Assembly: GCF_002926165.1 (NCBI RefSeq)
Contig: NZ_MAGP01000125.1
Span: forward strand, 1-52,027
DNA: 52,027 nucleotides
DNA from: Micromonospora chalcea
GTDB lineage: Bacteria > Actinomycetota > Actinomycetes > Mycobacteriales > Micromonosporaceae
Direction of reading: 5' to 3'
Shown here: in pieces, positions 27,227 to 35,830 of the stretch
How positions within the stretch are numbered: position 1 is the stretch's first letter
Layout: each line of letters opens with the position of its first letter
Program-made: the position numbers and the translations under genes
The notes under the pieces: model-generated
Told to the model about the DNA's origin: nothing
Databases searched by the model: none
Seen by the model: only the letters and a program-made list of their open reading frames with translations

Positions 27227-28567
27227 CTACCGTCCGTCCGGGGTCGGTCGGCGGCGGCGGGCCAGCAGCATCAGGCCGGCGCCGACGATCAGGAGAGCCC
27301 CGCCGCCAGCCACCAGCGGCGCGGTGGCGGGACCGGTGATCGGAAGCCCTCCGGTGCCTCCGCCTCCGACGGTGCCACCGCCTCCGCCGCCGCCCGGCGA
27401 GGGCTCGCCGCCGGGTGTCGACACGCGTACGGTGACCACCTCGGACACGCCGACCAGCGCCGGGTCCCCGTTCGGGACGACCACGCGGTAGCGCAAGGTG
27501 CCGGGTGTCTTCGGCGCGATGGTGATGCGGTACGCGCCGCGGTCGCCGTTCGTCAGGTCGGCGGCCACCTTCCGCCACGTCCTGCCCTGGAGCTGCTGGA
27601 GTTCGATGTCCAAGCTGCCGTCGGGCTTGACCACGCCGGTGATGGTGACTGTGGTGCCGGGCCTGACGGTGGTGCGGTTCGCTTTCGCCGTGATTGTCGG
27701 CCTCACCCGGGGATGGTCAGCCGCGACGACGATGTAGCGCGGCGAGATCTCCGAGGGGGACGGACGGATGATGCCGACGCACTTGAGGTAGTTGTCGCCC
27801 TTCGGATAGGTCCGCGAGAACGTCCCGTCGGCCCTGGTGGTGCCGTTGGGCTCGCTCAGATATTCGACGCAGACGTTGTCGCTGCCGAAGAAGATCGGCT
27901 GGTTGCCGATGCCCTCGCCGGTGTCCTCGTAGTAGAACCGTCCCGCCACGGTCAGCGGACCGTCACCGACCAGTGGGTCCGGGGTGAAACGCATGGTGAC
28001 CGCGGGCCGGTGGGTGCCGGTGACCTTCAGCCTGGTGTTCGCCGAGGCGGACGGGTCGACGTCGAGCCGGTTCCAGGCGGCGTCCGTAGCCACCAGGTGG
28101 TTGACCTCCCAGGTGCCGTTCCAGGTCGACGGCACGTGGATCGTCGCGCTCCAGGTGCCGTCCTGCGGGGTGCCGGCGGTGAGCGACAACTCGGCGCCGT
28201 CGGTGCGGTCCGTGCCGACGAGGCGCAGACCGACGTAAGGCAGGGAGCCGCCGTCCATCTCGGAGGCCTCGACGACGCCGGTGTCGTCGGTCAGGTGCGC
28301 GCTCACCGTCACCGGCACCAGGTCGAGGCCCGCGACGGAGACCGCGTCGGGTGAGACCGTGACGTCCACCAGCACCGGTGGCGTCCGATCCGCCGCAACC
28401 GCCCGGGAAGGCGTGGCGGTGGCGGAATGCGCAGCGGTCGCGGAATGCGCAGCGGTCGCGGAAGGCGTGGCGGTCGGGGAAGGCGCGGCGGCTGCGGGCG
28501 GAGCGGCGACCAGGACACCACCGGGCAGCAGGAGAAGAGCCGTCGCGGCCATGCGCCACACTCGCAT
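27227..28567 (-). CDS. Sortase-anchored (LPITG) surface protein
   Basis: 446 residues. Signal peptide (about 1-28), an Ala/Thr/Ser/His low-complexity segment with a 6-residue repeat, several beta-sandwich-like regions (about 60-390, Ig-like strand patterns such as GTTVTITGVV), a Gly-rich spacer, LPITG at 408-412, a hydrophobic helix and an RRRR tail: a full cell-wall sorting signal. Displayed on the wall after sortase cleavage between Thr and Gly; no sortase gene is nearby. ATG at 28567 has GGAAGGGG upstream. Ligand unknown. Confidence 0.85.
   Translation of the reverse strand: MRVWRMAATALLLLPGGVLVAAPPAAAAPSPTATPSATAAHSATAAHSATATPSRAVAADRTPPVLVDVTVSPDAVSVAGLDLVPVTVSAHLTDDTGVVEASEMDGGSLPYVGLRLVGTDRTDGAELSLTAGTPQDGTWSATIHVPSTWNGTWEVNHLVATDAAWNRLDVDPSASANTRLKVTGTHRPAVTMRFTPDPLVGDGPLTVAGRFYYEDTGEGIGNQPIFFGSDNVCVEYLSEPNGTTRADGTFSRTYPKGDNYLKCVGIIRPSPSEISPRYIVVAADHPRVRPTITAKANRTTVRPGTTVTITGVVKPDGSLDIELQQLQGRTWRKVAADLTNGDRGAYRITIAPKTPGTLRYRVVVPNGDPALVGVSEVVTVRVSTPGGEPSPGGGGGGGTVGGGGTGGLPITGPATAPLVAGGGALLIVGAGLMLLARRRRPTPDGR
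28423..28476. repeat. 18-bp tandem repeat inside the LPITG gene
   Basis: The 18-mer CGGAATGCGCAGCGGTCG is repeated exactly at 28423-28440 and 28441-28458, followed by a variant at 28459-28476 and a weaker fourth copy. It encodes the 6-residue Ala/Thr/His/Ser repeat near the mature N-terminus and could vary in copy number by slippage. Confidence 0.8.
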
Positions 28568-28723
28568 GTCGGTGCCCCTTCCGAGGTCGACCGGTAACGG
28601 AGAGTTCTCCTGTCGGTACCGTACTCCGTCGATGCGTTTGCCGGCTGCCCCGTCGGCCTGTCGATTCGCCGGGACGGTCGGCCGAGGACCCCGGCCGACC
28701 CGCCCTCCGACTCGGCCGGCGGC

Positions 28724-30145
28724 TCAGCGCAGCCGGCGGATGTCCCCGTATGCCCGGTAGAAGCCGCCCCGGCCGGACTCGCGGATCTCGGTGACCAGGA
28801 AGCGCGCGCCCGGCTCGCGGATGCCCTTGGGGAACTGCACCGGCCAGTCCCGCCGGTAGCCGTCGGCCAGAACGTGGACGCGCAGCCGGCCGCCCTGCTC
28901 GACGCACTGCACCAGCACGCCGTCGCGGTCGTCGGTGGTCACCTCGACGGACGTCCAGGCGGCCGGCTCGGGCAGCCGGGCCGGCGCCTTCACGTCGACC
29001 ACGTCCGGCACGCTGCCCGCCTCGGCCGCCCGGATCACTGCCTCGCTCGCGTCGATGCAGGCCAGGTGGCCGCTCGTGGTGACCACGTAGAGCCGGTTGT
29101 CGTGGTACTGCATCGAGTACGCCGAGCCGCAGCCGGTGCCCAGCTTCCACAGCCGGTTGCCGGCCTGGTCGAAGCAGTAGATCGAGGAGGCGCTGTCGCC
29201 CGCGAACACGTACCGGCCGCCCTCGGCGGTGGCGCAGGAGAAGACCGCGGCGTCACAGCGGTACGTCTGCTCGGCCCGCCCGTCCTTGCGCAGGCGGACC
29301 ACCTCGCGGGTGCCGGTGCCGGCGAACACGGCGTCCCGTTCCTGCCAGCCGAACAGGACCGCCCCGGTGCCGGTGTGCCACAGTTCCCGCCCGGTACGCC
29401 AGTCGTAGCCGGTGACCCCCTGCGAGTGGCCGTGGTAGATCGCGTCGGCGTCGCAGCGCACCATCCACGCGGACCGGCCGCGCCCCGGCCGGCGCCAGAG
29501 GAACTCGTCCTCGTGGTCGATCGCCGAGATGCCGCCGTCGCGATCGGACACGCCCAGCACGCCGTCGTGGATGTCCAGCCAGTAGATGTCGATCTCGGGC
29601 GCGATCGCGTACGCCGCGCGCGGCACCTTGCCGGACAGGTCGTAGACGTTGCCGTCGTCGCAGCCGGCGTAGACCCAGGCGTCGTCGGCGACGATGCACT
29701 TCACCCCGTCGGGGAGCCGGACCTGGTTGACCAGCCGGGCGTCGTGGTCGAGCGTGGTGATCACGCCGTGCTCGTTGCCGACCATGCAGTGCCGGTCGTC
29801 GACGAAGATGCCGAAGGCGGGCGCGCCCGAGGCGTACCGCCAGAGGACCGGCGCGGTGCGGGCGGTGGAGCGGGTGCTGACGATCTGCCGGCGCGAGACC
29901 GTGCGCTTCTGGCGTACGCCGCGCACCGCCGGGGCGTACCCCTTGCGGACCTTCTCGCCGATCTTCTTCGCGGCGGCGGCGCGGGCGCGGGCGTTGTCCG
30001 GGAAGGTGCTCGTCTTCACCTGGCCCTGGTCGCCGATGCGCCCGTAGCGCACGGTCATCGCGGTGTCGTCGACCACCACCTCGTAGAACTTGTGCGCTCC
30101 ACCGTCCACTTCGGACAGTTCGAGGTAGGTCGTCTCCTGTGACAT
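28724..30145 (-). CDS. WGR domain fused to a beta-propeller-like domain
   Basis: 473 residues. An N-terminal WGR domain (about 5-80) shows KFYEVVVDDTAMTVRYGRIGDQG, with YGR in place of WGR, and the A-rich helix ARARAAAAKKIGEKVRKGY. After a basic linker, residues 95-400 form repeated blades (GNEHGVITTLDHD, GCDDGNVYDLSG, GVSDRDGGISAIDHE, AGDSASSIYCFDQAG) like PQQ/WD-type propellers, followed by a small C-terminal beta region. WGR domains bind nucleic acid or mediate protein contacts in PARPs and MolR-type proteins; the propeller suggests a scaffold. ATG at 30145 has a clear GGAGGT. No signal peptide. Function not known. Confidence 0.82.
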   Translation of the reverse strand: MSQETTYLELSEVDGGAHKFYEVVVDDTAMTVRYGRIGDQGQVKTSTFPDNARARAAAAKKIGEKVRKGYAPAVRGVRQKRTVSRRQIVSTRSTARTAPVLWRYASGAPAFGIFVDDRHCMVGNEHGVITTLDHDARLVNQVRLPDGVKCIVADDAWVYAGCDDGNVYDLSGKVPRAAYAIAPEIDIYWLDIHDGVLGVSDRDGGISAIDHEDEFLWRRPGRGRSAWMVRCDADAIYHGHSQGVTGYDWRTGRELWHTGTGAVLFGWQERDAVFAGTGTREVVRLRKDGRAEQTYRCDAAVFSCATAEGGRYVFAGDSASSIYCFDQAGNRLWKLGTGCGSAYSMQYHDNRLYVVTTSGHLACIDASEAVIRAAEAGSVPDVVDVKAPARLPEPAAWTSVEVTTDDRDGVLVQCVEQGGRLRVHVLADGYRRDWPVQFPKGIREPGARFLVTEIRESGRGGFYRAYGDIRRLR

Positions 30146-30223
30146 GGGGGTTTACCTCCGAGGGGAAGCGCCGGACCGGCAACGCGCACACGCTAACGCC
30201 GGGCACCGACAAACCCGGGTCTC

Positions 30224-30280
30224 GGTGTTAAGAAGGGGCCCTTCCTCTACCGGAGGCGTTAATAGGGGGCCCTTCCTTAC
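30224..30280 (-). repeat. 57-bp stop-codon-associated repeat, copy 1
   Basis: Read on the minus strand it begins GTAAGGAAGGGCCCC; its TAA is the stop codon of the flavoenzyme gene. It is 54/57 identical to 43139-43195 and has the same orientation relative to the preceding gene. Inside, two half-units with AGGAAGGGGCCCC-like cores and TTAAC ends repeat at a period of about 31. Confidence 0.9.
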
Positions 30281-31656
30281 ACAGCGGCGGCGAGGGCGTC
30301 GACGGCCTTGCGGGCGGCGATCAGCACCGGGTCCCACACCGGGGCGTACGGCGGCGCGTACCCCAGGTCGAGCGCTGTCATCTCGTCCACCGTCATGCCG
30401 TTCCACAGCGCCACGGCGAGCGCGTCGATCCGCTTGGCCGCCTCGGACCAGCCGACGATCTGCGCCCCGAGCAGCCGCCCGCTGGGCCGCTCGGCGATCA
30501 GCTTGACCGTCATCTCCCGCGAGCCGGGGTAGTAGCCGGCCCGGTTCGTCGACTGGGCCAGCACCGTGACGAACTCGAAGCCGGCGTCCAGCGCGTCCCG
30601 CTCGCGCAGCCCGGTGCGGCCCACCTCCAGCTCGCAGACCTTGGTGACGGCGGTGCCGATCACGCCGGGGAAGGTGGCGTAGCCGCCGCCGATGTTGATG
30701 CCGGCGACGCGGCCCTGCTTGTTGGCGTGCGTGCCGAGCGGGATGTGTACCGGCATGCCGCTGACCCGGTGCAGCGACTCCACGCAGTCACCGGCAGCCC
30801 AGACGCCGGGCACGCCGGGCACCCGCATCCGGCGGTCCGTCCGGACGCCGCCGGAGGGCCCGATCGGCAGTCCGGCGGCCTCGGCGAGCGCGGTGTTGGG
30901 GCGTACCCCGAGACTCAGGACCACGACGTCGGCCGGGACCGGTCCCTCGTCGGTGACCACGGCGGAGATCCGGCCGTCCCGCTCCTCCAGCCCGGTGACG
31001 GTGAGGCCGGTGCGGACGCCGATGCCGGTGGCGCGCATCGCGTCGGCCACCAGCTCGCCCATGTCCGGGTCGACGGTCGACATGGGTTGGTCGGCCTGCT
31101 CCACCAGTTGGACGGAGAGCCCGCGCTGCACGAGCGCCTCGGCCATCTCCACGCCGACGTAGCCGCCGCCGACCACCACCGCGCGCCGGGGCCGGGGCTC
31201 GCGTTCCAGCCAGTCGATCAGCGCCGCGCCGTCGCCCAGCGTCTGCACGCCGAACACGCCCGACACGTCGTCGCGCGCCCAGTCCGGCTGCACCGGGGAC
31301 GCGCCGGTGGCGTACACCAGGGTGTCGAAACCGGCGCGGACCTCGCCGCCGCCGTCCAGGTCCCGCGCGATCACCTCGCGGCGGTCCAGGTCGACGGCGG
31401 TGACCTCGTGCCGGGTGCGGACGTCGATGCCGAAGTCGTCGCGGAAGGTCTGCGGATCGCGGCTGATCAGCTCGTCCCGCTCCTCGACCAGGCCGCTCAC
31501 CCAGTAGGGGATGCCGCAGGCCGAGTAGGAGGTGAAGTGCCCCCGCTCGAACGCGACGATCTCCAGGTCGGACCGGTCGCGGCGGCGGCGACGCGCCTGC
31601 GACGCCGCCGACATGCCGGCGGCGTCGCCGCCGATGACGATCATGCGCTCCGCCAC
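30277..31656 (-). CDS. FAD-dependent pyridine nucleotide-disulfide oxidoreductase (CoA-disulfide reductase/NADH oxidase-like)
   Basis: 459 residues. FAD-binding MIVIGGDAAGMSA, a single redox Cys47 in SYSACGIPYW (the one-Cys motif of CoA-disulfide reductases and NADH oxidases), NAD-binding VVVGGGYVGVEMAE, the second FAD motif VWAAGDCVE, and a C-terminal dimerisation domain ending in YAPPYAPVWDP. Likely reduces CoA disulfide, polysulfide or O2 at NAD(P)H expense. GTG at 31656 gives VAERMIVIGG; ATG at 31644 or 31665 are alternatives. The stop codon lies inside a 57-bp repeat. Confidence 0.88.
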   Translation of the reverse strand: MAERMIVIGGDAAGMSAASQARRRRRDRSDLEIVAFERGHFTSYSACGIPYWVSGLVEERDELISRDPQTFRDDFGIDVRTRHEVTAVDLDRREVIARDLDGGGEVRAGFDTLVYATGASPVQPDWARDDVSGVFGVQTLGDGAALIDWLEREPRPRRAVVVGGGYVGVEMAEALVQRGLSVQLVEQADQPMSTVDPDMGELVADAMRATGIGVRTGLTVTGLEERDGRISAVVTDEGPVPADVVVLSLGVRPNTALAEAAGLPIGPSGGVRTDRRMRVPGVPGVWAAGDCVESLHRVSGMPVHIPLGTHANKQGRVAGINIGGGYATFPGVIGTAVTKVCELEVGRTGLRERDALDAGFEFVTVLAQSTNRAGYYPGSREMTVKLIAERPSGRLLGAQIVGWSEAAKRIDALAVALWNGMTVDEMTALDLGYAPPYAPVWDPVLIAARKAVDALAAAV

Positions 31657-31697
31657 GCCGCCCATCCTGTCACGCCGGGACACGGCCGTGCGGCCGC

Positions 31698-32837
31698 TCA
31701 GCCACGGGTCTGGCGTGCCACGTCCGTGACCAGGTCGACGAGCCGTCCGGTACGCGCGAACACCGCCCGCTGCCGGGCCGCTCCACTGCCGTGCCGGCGC
31801 AGCCCGCCCAGCAGATCGGTCACCCGGTCCAGGTCGCCGTGCCGATCCAGTTCCGGGCGCAGCCGGTCGACGAGCCGGTCCAGCAGCTCCCAGGCCGGGC
31901 GCAGCTCACCGTCGGTGAGGTCGACGCCCTCGCCCTCCAGCCCGTCGTGGGCGGCCCGCCAGTGCGCCGCGACGAGCAGGTGGTGGTCGGTGTTGACGGC
32001 GGGACGGCCGGCGGCGATGTCGGTGAGCGCGGTCGCCACGAGCGCGCGGACCAGCGCGGCGACGAGCACCGCGTCGTCCACGGTCGGGCAGACGTCGCCG
32101 ATCCTGATTTCCACGGTGGGGTACTTGGCGGAGAGCCGGGCGTACCAGTAGAGCATTCCCTCGTCCAGCATCACGCCGCTGGCGATGAGCTGCCGGATGA
32201 GCCGCTCGTAGTGCTCGTGCGACTCCAGGTACGGGGTGGGCGCGACCGACGGCCAGCGTTCCCACTCCACCGAGCGCCAGCTCGCGTACCCGGTGTCCTC
32301 GCTGCGGGAGAACGGGGAGTTCGCGGTGACCGCCTGCAGGATCGGCAGCCACGGCCGGACGTGGTTGAGCACCTGCACGCCGGTGTCCGGGTCGGGGATG
32401 CCGACGTGCACGTGCATGCCGTTGTTGCCGGGACCGGGCACCAGCAGCCGGAACCGCTCGATCATCCGGTCGAAGCGGGGCTTGTCCACCACCGGCGGCA
32501 CCGGCCCGTCGACCGGTCCGGTGCCGATCGCGAGCAGCCGTACGCCGGCCCGCTCGGCCGCGTCGGCCAGTTCGGCGCGCAGCATCGACAGCGAGTGCCG
32601 GATCGAGGACAGGTCCAGCCCGGGCGGGCTGCCGATCTCGATCTGGCTGGTCTGGAACTCGCGCTCCACCTGACCGCGCAGCTCGGCCGGCACCTGCTCC
32701 ATGACCAGGTCGACGGCGGGTACGGCGGTCCCGGTGTGCGGGTCGGCGAGCAGGAACTCCTCCTCGACGCCGACTGTCAGCAGGTCGGTTCCGCCCGACG
32801 CGGCGCTCCGCTCCCGCTCCGCCACTGAGCCGCTCAT
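31698..32837 (-). CDS. Carboxylate-amine ligase, YbdK/EgtA-like (GCS2 family)
   Basis: 379 residues. Glutamate-cysteine ligase type 2 fold: GVEEEFLL near the N-terminus, QIEIGSPPG, the metal/ATP region NNGMHVHVGIPD, and RSVEWERWPS. It probably joins glutamate to an amine using ATP; whether the product is gamma-glutamylcysteine (ergothioneine route) or another amide is not shown, and no egt genes are adjacent. ATG at 32837 is taken; GTGs at 32843 and 32846 lie closer to GGAGGAGA and are possible. Next gene of the same strand is the flavoenzyme, 41 bp on. Confidence 0.85.
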   Translation of the reverse strand: MSGSVAERERSAASGGTDLLTVGVEEEFLLADPHTGTAVPAVDLVMEQVPAELRGQVEREFQTSQIEIGSPPGLDLSSIRHSLSMLRAELADAAERAGVRLLAIGTGPVDGPVPPVVDKPRFDRMIERFRLLVPGPGNNGMHVHVGIPDPDTGVQVLNHVRPWLPILQAVTANSPFSRSEDTGYASWRSVEWERWPSVAPTPYLESHEHYERLIRQLIASGVMLDEGMLYWYARLSAKYPTVEIRIGDVCPTVDDAVLVAALVRALVATALTDIAAGRPAVNTDHHLLVAAHWRAAHDGLEGEGVDLTDGELRPAWELLDRLVDRLRPELDRHGDLDRVTDLLGGLRRHGSGAARQRAVFARTGRLVDLVTDVARQTRG

Positions 32838-33022
32838 CGCCACCACCGTCTCCTCCGGACCACTCGCGGCACGGTGCCGCGTGGCCGAGGACCTGTTACC
32901 CACCGTGTCCGTTCCGGAAAACGTGCCGGTGGGCGTGTCGGCGCCGGTTCGCCCGTTCGGGTCGGTCGAGTGCGTTCGCGCACGGGGCAGCAGGGCGTGA
33001 CACGGCGGGATACCGTGGTCGC

Positions 33023-33307
33023 GTGGCGGGGATGCTGGCGGTGCTGACGGGGGCGTGGGCGTACGCGCTCGCCCTGTTCGCCGACCGGCCGGCCGGGCTG
33101 CTCGCCGGCGCGGCGGTGGTCGCCGCGCTGCTGCTCGCCACCCTGCTCGCGCTGCGGGTCCGCGCGCTGCCCACGCCGCCCGGCACCCGGTTCGCCGCCG
33201 CGTTGCGGGCCCGCGCCCGCCGTCGCGGCGTTCCCCGCCAGGTCGACCCGAACGCGCCGGGGCGTCCGCGCCCCCGCGCACCCGGCCTGCGCCCCTCGGC
33301 CGCGTAG
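33023..33307 (+). CDS. Small membrane protein, DUF6412-like
   Basis: 94 residues. Two hydrophobic helices (about 3-22 and 25-48) and a basic, Pro/Arg-rich tail. It precedes a YidC-type gene, the usual neighbour of DUF6412 proteins in actinobacteria (recollection, not checked). GTG start at 33023; downstream hairpin at 33317-33334. Function unknown; a cytoplasmic basic tail next to an insertase could contact ribosomes, which is speculation. Confidence 0.7.
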   Translation: MAGMLAVLTGAWAYALALFADRPAGLLAGAAVVAALLLATLLALRVRALPTPPGTRFAAALRARARRRGVPRQVDPNAPGRPRPRAPGLRPSAA

Positions 33308-33316
33308 CCACCTTCC

Positions 33317-33334
33317 GGCCCGCGCCGGCGGGCC
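33317..33334 (+). terminator. Hairpin after the small membrane protein gene
   Basis: GGCCCGC (33317-33323) pairs with 33328-33334 around GCCG, followed by GCCGTTTCCTT. It may attenuate transcription before the YidC gene. Confidence 0.55.
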
Positions 33335-33438
33335 GCCGTTTCCTTCCCGGCTTTCGCGGCCGATTCCGTCGTCATCCGTCCCGCCGTGCGGCACGTCGCC
33401 GCCCGGGACACCCGGAATCGCCATCGAGGGGTCCACCC

Positions 33439-34185
33439 ATGCTCGCCTTCGCACCGTTGCACTCCGCGGCGTCGGCCGCGGCCACCGTCGTCACCTGGCT
33501 CGCCGACGTGCTCGCCCCGCTCACCGGCGGCGCCGCCACGGCGGCCGCCATCGTCCTGTTCACCGCCGCGGTCCGGCTGCTGATCTCGCCGCTGACAGTG
33601 GCCCAGGTCCGCGGGGAGCGGCGCCGGACCGCACTCGCCCCCGAGGTACGGGAACTCCAGCGCCGGTACGCCGACGACCCGGCCCGCCTCCAGACCGAGT
33701 TGTTCGCGCTCTACCGCAACGCCGGGGCCAGTCCGGTCGCGGGCTGCCTGCCGGCGCTGTTGCAGGCGCCGTTCTTCCTGGTCATGTACCGCCTGTTCGC
33801 CACCGGTGACGGCGCGCCGCAGCTGCTGGGGGAGCGGCTGGCCGGCGTACCGCTGGGGTGGCACCTCGGCGACGGCCTGGCCGGCCCGGCGCCGCTGGTG
33901 TTCGGCGTGCTGCTGGCCGCGTTGCTCGCGCTGGCCTGGTGGTCGTCGCGGCGGATGCGCCGGGCGGCAGCCGCCACCGGCACGGTGGCCGGGACGCCGA
34001 CCGAGGGTCCGGGCGCGGCGGTGCTCGGCCGGCTGCTGCCGCTGCTGCCGTACGGCACGGTGCTCGTCGCGCTGGTGGTGCCGCTGGCGGCGGTGCTCTA
34101 TCTGGTGACCACCACGGCGTGGACGGCGCTGGAGCAGGTGGTGCTGCGTCGCCCGCAGCCGGCGGCAGCCATCGACAAGCGTTGA
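33439..34185 (+). CDS. YidC/Oxa1-family membrane protein insertase (short form)
   Basis: 248 residues, five hydrophobic segments (about 12-45, 90-108, 133-160, 200-222 and near the C-terminus). It retains the YidC core pattern: VRLLISPLTVAQ, LYRNAGASPVAGCLPALLQAPFFLVMYRLF, and the charged Arg in the hydrophilic groove. It lacks the large periplasmic domain of proteobacterial YidC, as is normal in Gram-positives. Probably a second, accessory insertase because it is not in the usual rnpA-yidC-jag chromosomal context. ATG at 33439 has GAGGGGT 7 bases upstream. Confidence 0.88.
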   Translation: MLAFAPLHSAASAAATVVTWLADVLAPLTGGAATAAAIVLFTAAVRLLISPLTVAQVRGERRRTALAPEVRELQRRYADDPARLQTELFALYRNAGASPVAGCLPALLQAPFFLVMYRLFATGDGAPQLLGERLAGVPLGWHLGDGLAGPAPLVFGVLLAALLALAWWSSRRMRRAAAATGTVAGTPTEGPGAAVLGRLLPLLPYGTVLVALVVPLAAVLYLVTTTAWTALEQVVLRRPQPAAAIDKR

Positions 34186-34232
34186 CAAGTGCGGGGGCGG
34201 GCGCGTAGAAATCGCTCTCAGAGAGCGCTCTC
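34182..34232 (+). promoter_or_regulatory. Promoter and LacI-type operator of the GH16 gene
   Basis: A perfect -35 TTGACA (34182-34187) is followed after 18 bp by TAGAAA (34206-34211). The palindrome GAGAGCGCTCTC (34221-34232) then overlaps the predicted start of transcription, and GCTCTC-A-GAGAGC forms a second symmetry just before it. GAGCGCTC-centred palindromes are typical of LacI-family repressors of polysaccharide genes (CebR-like). The -35 overlaps the YidC stop codon. Confidence 0.65.
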
Positions 34233-34263
34233 CCGGACCCGTCCCCGCAGAGAGGCACCCCGA

Positions 34264-35688
34264 ATGAACCCGATCCCGGCGGCTCCGGCCGCCTCCGCCA
34301 CCGTGCCCCGATCGCGCCGCCGCCTCGCCCTGGCCGCGGGTGTGCTCGCGCTCACCACAGCGCTCGCGGGCGTCTCGATGACCGCCCAGGCCGCGGTGCC
34401 CCCGACTCCCTCCGGCTGGAGCCTGGTGTGGAGCGACGACTTCACCGGCTCGGCCGGCACGCTGCCCTCGTCCGCCAACTGGATCATCGATACCGGCACC
34501 AGCTACCCGGGCGGCCCGGCCAACTGGGGCACCGGCGAGATCCAGACCTACACCTCCAGCACCGCCAACCTGGCCCACGACGGCTCGGGCAACCTGCGCA
34601 TCACGCCGCTGCGGGACTCGGCCGGCCGCTGGACCTCGGCCCGGATCGAGACGGTACGGGCGAACTTCAAGCCGCCGTCGGGCGGCGTGCTGGCCCTGGA
34701 GGGCCGGATCCAGATGCCGAACGTGACCGGCGCGGCGGCATCCGGGTACTGGCCGGCGTTCTGGGCGCTCGGCTCGCCGTACCGGGGCAACTACCAGAAC
34801 TGGCCTGGTATCGGCGAGTTCGACGTGATGGAGAACGTCAACGGGATCAACTCGGTCTGGGGCGTGCTGCACTGCGGTGTCGCGCCGGGCGGCCCGTGCG
34901 GGGAGTTCAACGGCATCGGCGCGTCCCGGGCCTGCCCGGGCAGCACCTGCCAGTCGGCGTTCCACACCTACCGGTTCGAGTGGGACGCCTCGATCAGCCC
35001 GCAGCAGCTGCGCTGGTACGTCGACGGCCAGCTCTTCCACACCGTCGGGCAGAACCAGATCGGTGAGCCGTACTGGAGTCAGATGACCAACCACGCCGGC
35101 TACTTCCTGCTGCTCAACGTGGCGATGGGCGGCGGCTTCCCGGACGGCGTGGCCGGCTCGGCGACGCCGACCGCGTCGACGGTGTCCGGCCGGTCGATGC
35201 TCGTCGACTACGTGGCCGTCTACACCCGGGGTGGCGGGAGCAACCCGTCGCCGACCCCGACCACGCCGCCGCCGGGCGGGGTGCGTGACGCCTACTCGAC
35301 GATCCAGGCCGAGTCGTTCAACGCGCAGAACGGCGTGCAGGTGGAGACGTGCTCCGAGGGCGGCCAGGACATCGGCTGGCTCGCCAACGGCGACTGGGCC
35401 CGCTACGACAACGTCGACTTCGGCTCCACGCCGCCGCGCGACTTCGTGGCCCGGGTGGCCTCCGGCGCGGCGTCCGGGGTGAGCGGGCTGGTGGAGGTCC
35501 GGGTGGACAGCCCGACCGCGCCGCCGATCGGCAGTTTCGCGATCGGCAACACCGGCGGCTGGCAGACCTGGCGCTCGGTGCCGGGCAACGTCGGCGCGGT
35601 GACCGGGCGGCGCACGGTCTACCTGACGTTCAGCAGCGGGCAGCCGTCCGACTTCGTCAACGTCAACTGGTTCACCTTCCGCCGCTGA
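34264..35688 (+). CDS. Secreted GH16 beta-glucanase with C-terminal CBM6
   Basis: 474 residues. Signal peptide (RSRRRLALAAGVLALTTALAG, cleavage near AQA-AV), GH16 domain (about 48-325) with catalytic E-x-D-x-x-E at Glu185, Asp187 and Glu190 (GIGEFDVME), Ser/Pro/Thr linker, and a CBM6/35-type module (about 345-474) with YSTIQAESFNAQNG and the tail VNVNWFTF. Likely endo-1,3-beta-glucanase (laminarinase) against fungal walls. ATG at 34264 has AGAGAGG upstream. Substrate class inferred from the laminarinase-like motif. The GH18 chitinase gene is next, so both main fungal wall polymers are covered. Confidence 0.92.
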   Translation: MNPIPAAPAASATVPRSRRRLALAAGVLALTTALAGVSMTAQAAVPPTPSGWSLVWSDDFTGSAGTLPSSANWIIDTGTSYPGGPANWGTGEIQTYTSSTANLAHDGSGNLRITPLRDSAGRWTSARIETVRANFKPPSGGVLALEGRIQMPNVTGAAASGYWPAFWALGSPYRGNYQNWPGIGEFDVMENVNGINSVWGVLHCGVAPGGPCGEFNGIGASRACPGSTCQSAFHTYRFEWDASISPQQLRWYVDGQLFHTVGQNQIGEPYWSQMTNHAGYFLLLNVAMGGGFPDGVAGSATPTASTVSGRSMLVDYVAVYTRGGGSNPSPTPTTPPPGGVRDAYSTIQAESFNAQNGVQVETCSEGGQDIGWLANGDWARYDNVDFGSTPPRDFVARVASGAASGVSGLVEVRVDSPTAPPIGSFAIGNTGGWQTWRSVPGNVGAVTGRRTVYLTFSSGQPSDFVNVNWFTFRR

Positions 35689-35700
35689 GGCCGATGGGGG

Positions 35701-35728
35701 CGCGACCCGGACCCCGGTCCGGGTCGCG
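35701..35728 (+). terminator. Terminator between the GH16 and GH18 genes
   Basis: 13-bp arms (35701-35713 and 35716-35728) are perfect, with a minimal CC centre that would open to a 4-6 base loop. It separates the two hydrolase genes into independent transcripts. Confidence 0.75.
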
Positions 35729-35740
35729 TCGAACCGGTGC

Positions 35741-35770
35741 TGGACAGAAACAGTTAACACTCCTAATAAT
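35741..35770 (+). promoter_or_regulatory. Promoter of the GH18 chitinase gene
   Basis: TGGACA (35741-35746) and AATAAT (35765-35770) are each 5/6 matches to the sigma-70 consensus, with an 18-bp spacer that contains GTTAAC, an AT-rich island in very GC-rich DNA. Transcription would start near 35777, leaving a leader of about 53 bases. Confidence 0.6.
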
Positions 35771-35830
35771 AGGCGCACGTCGACGGTTGTGAATCCCTCT
35801 CCACCCCCCGCCCGTCCCCTGGAGGACGCC

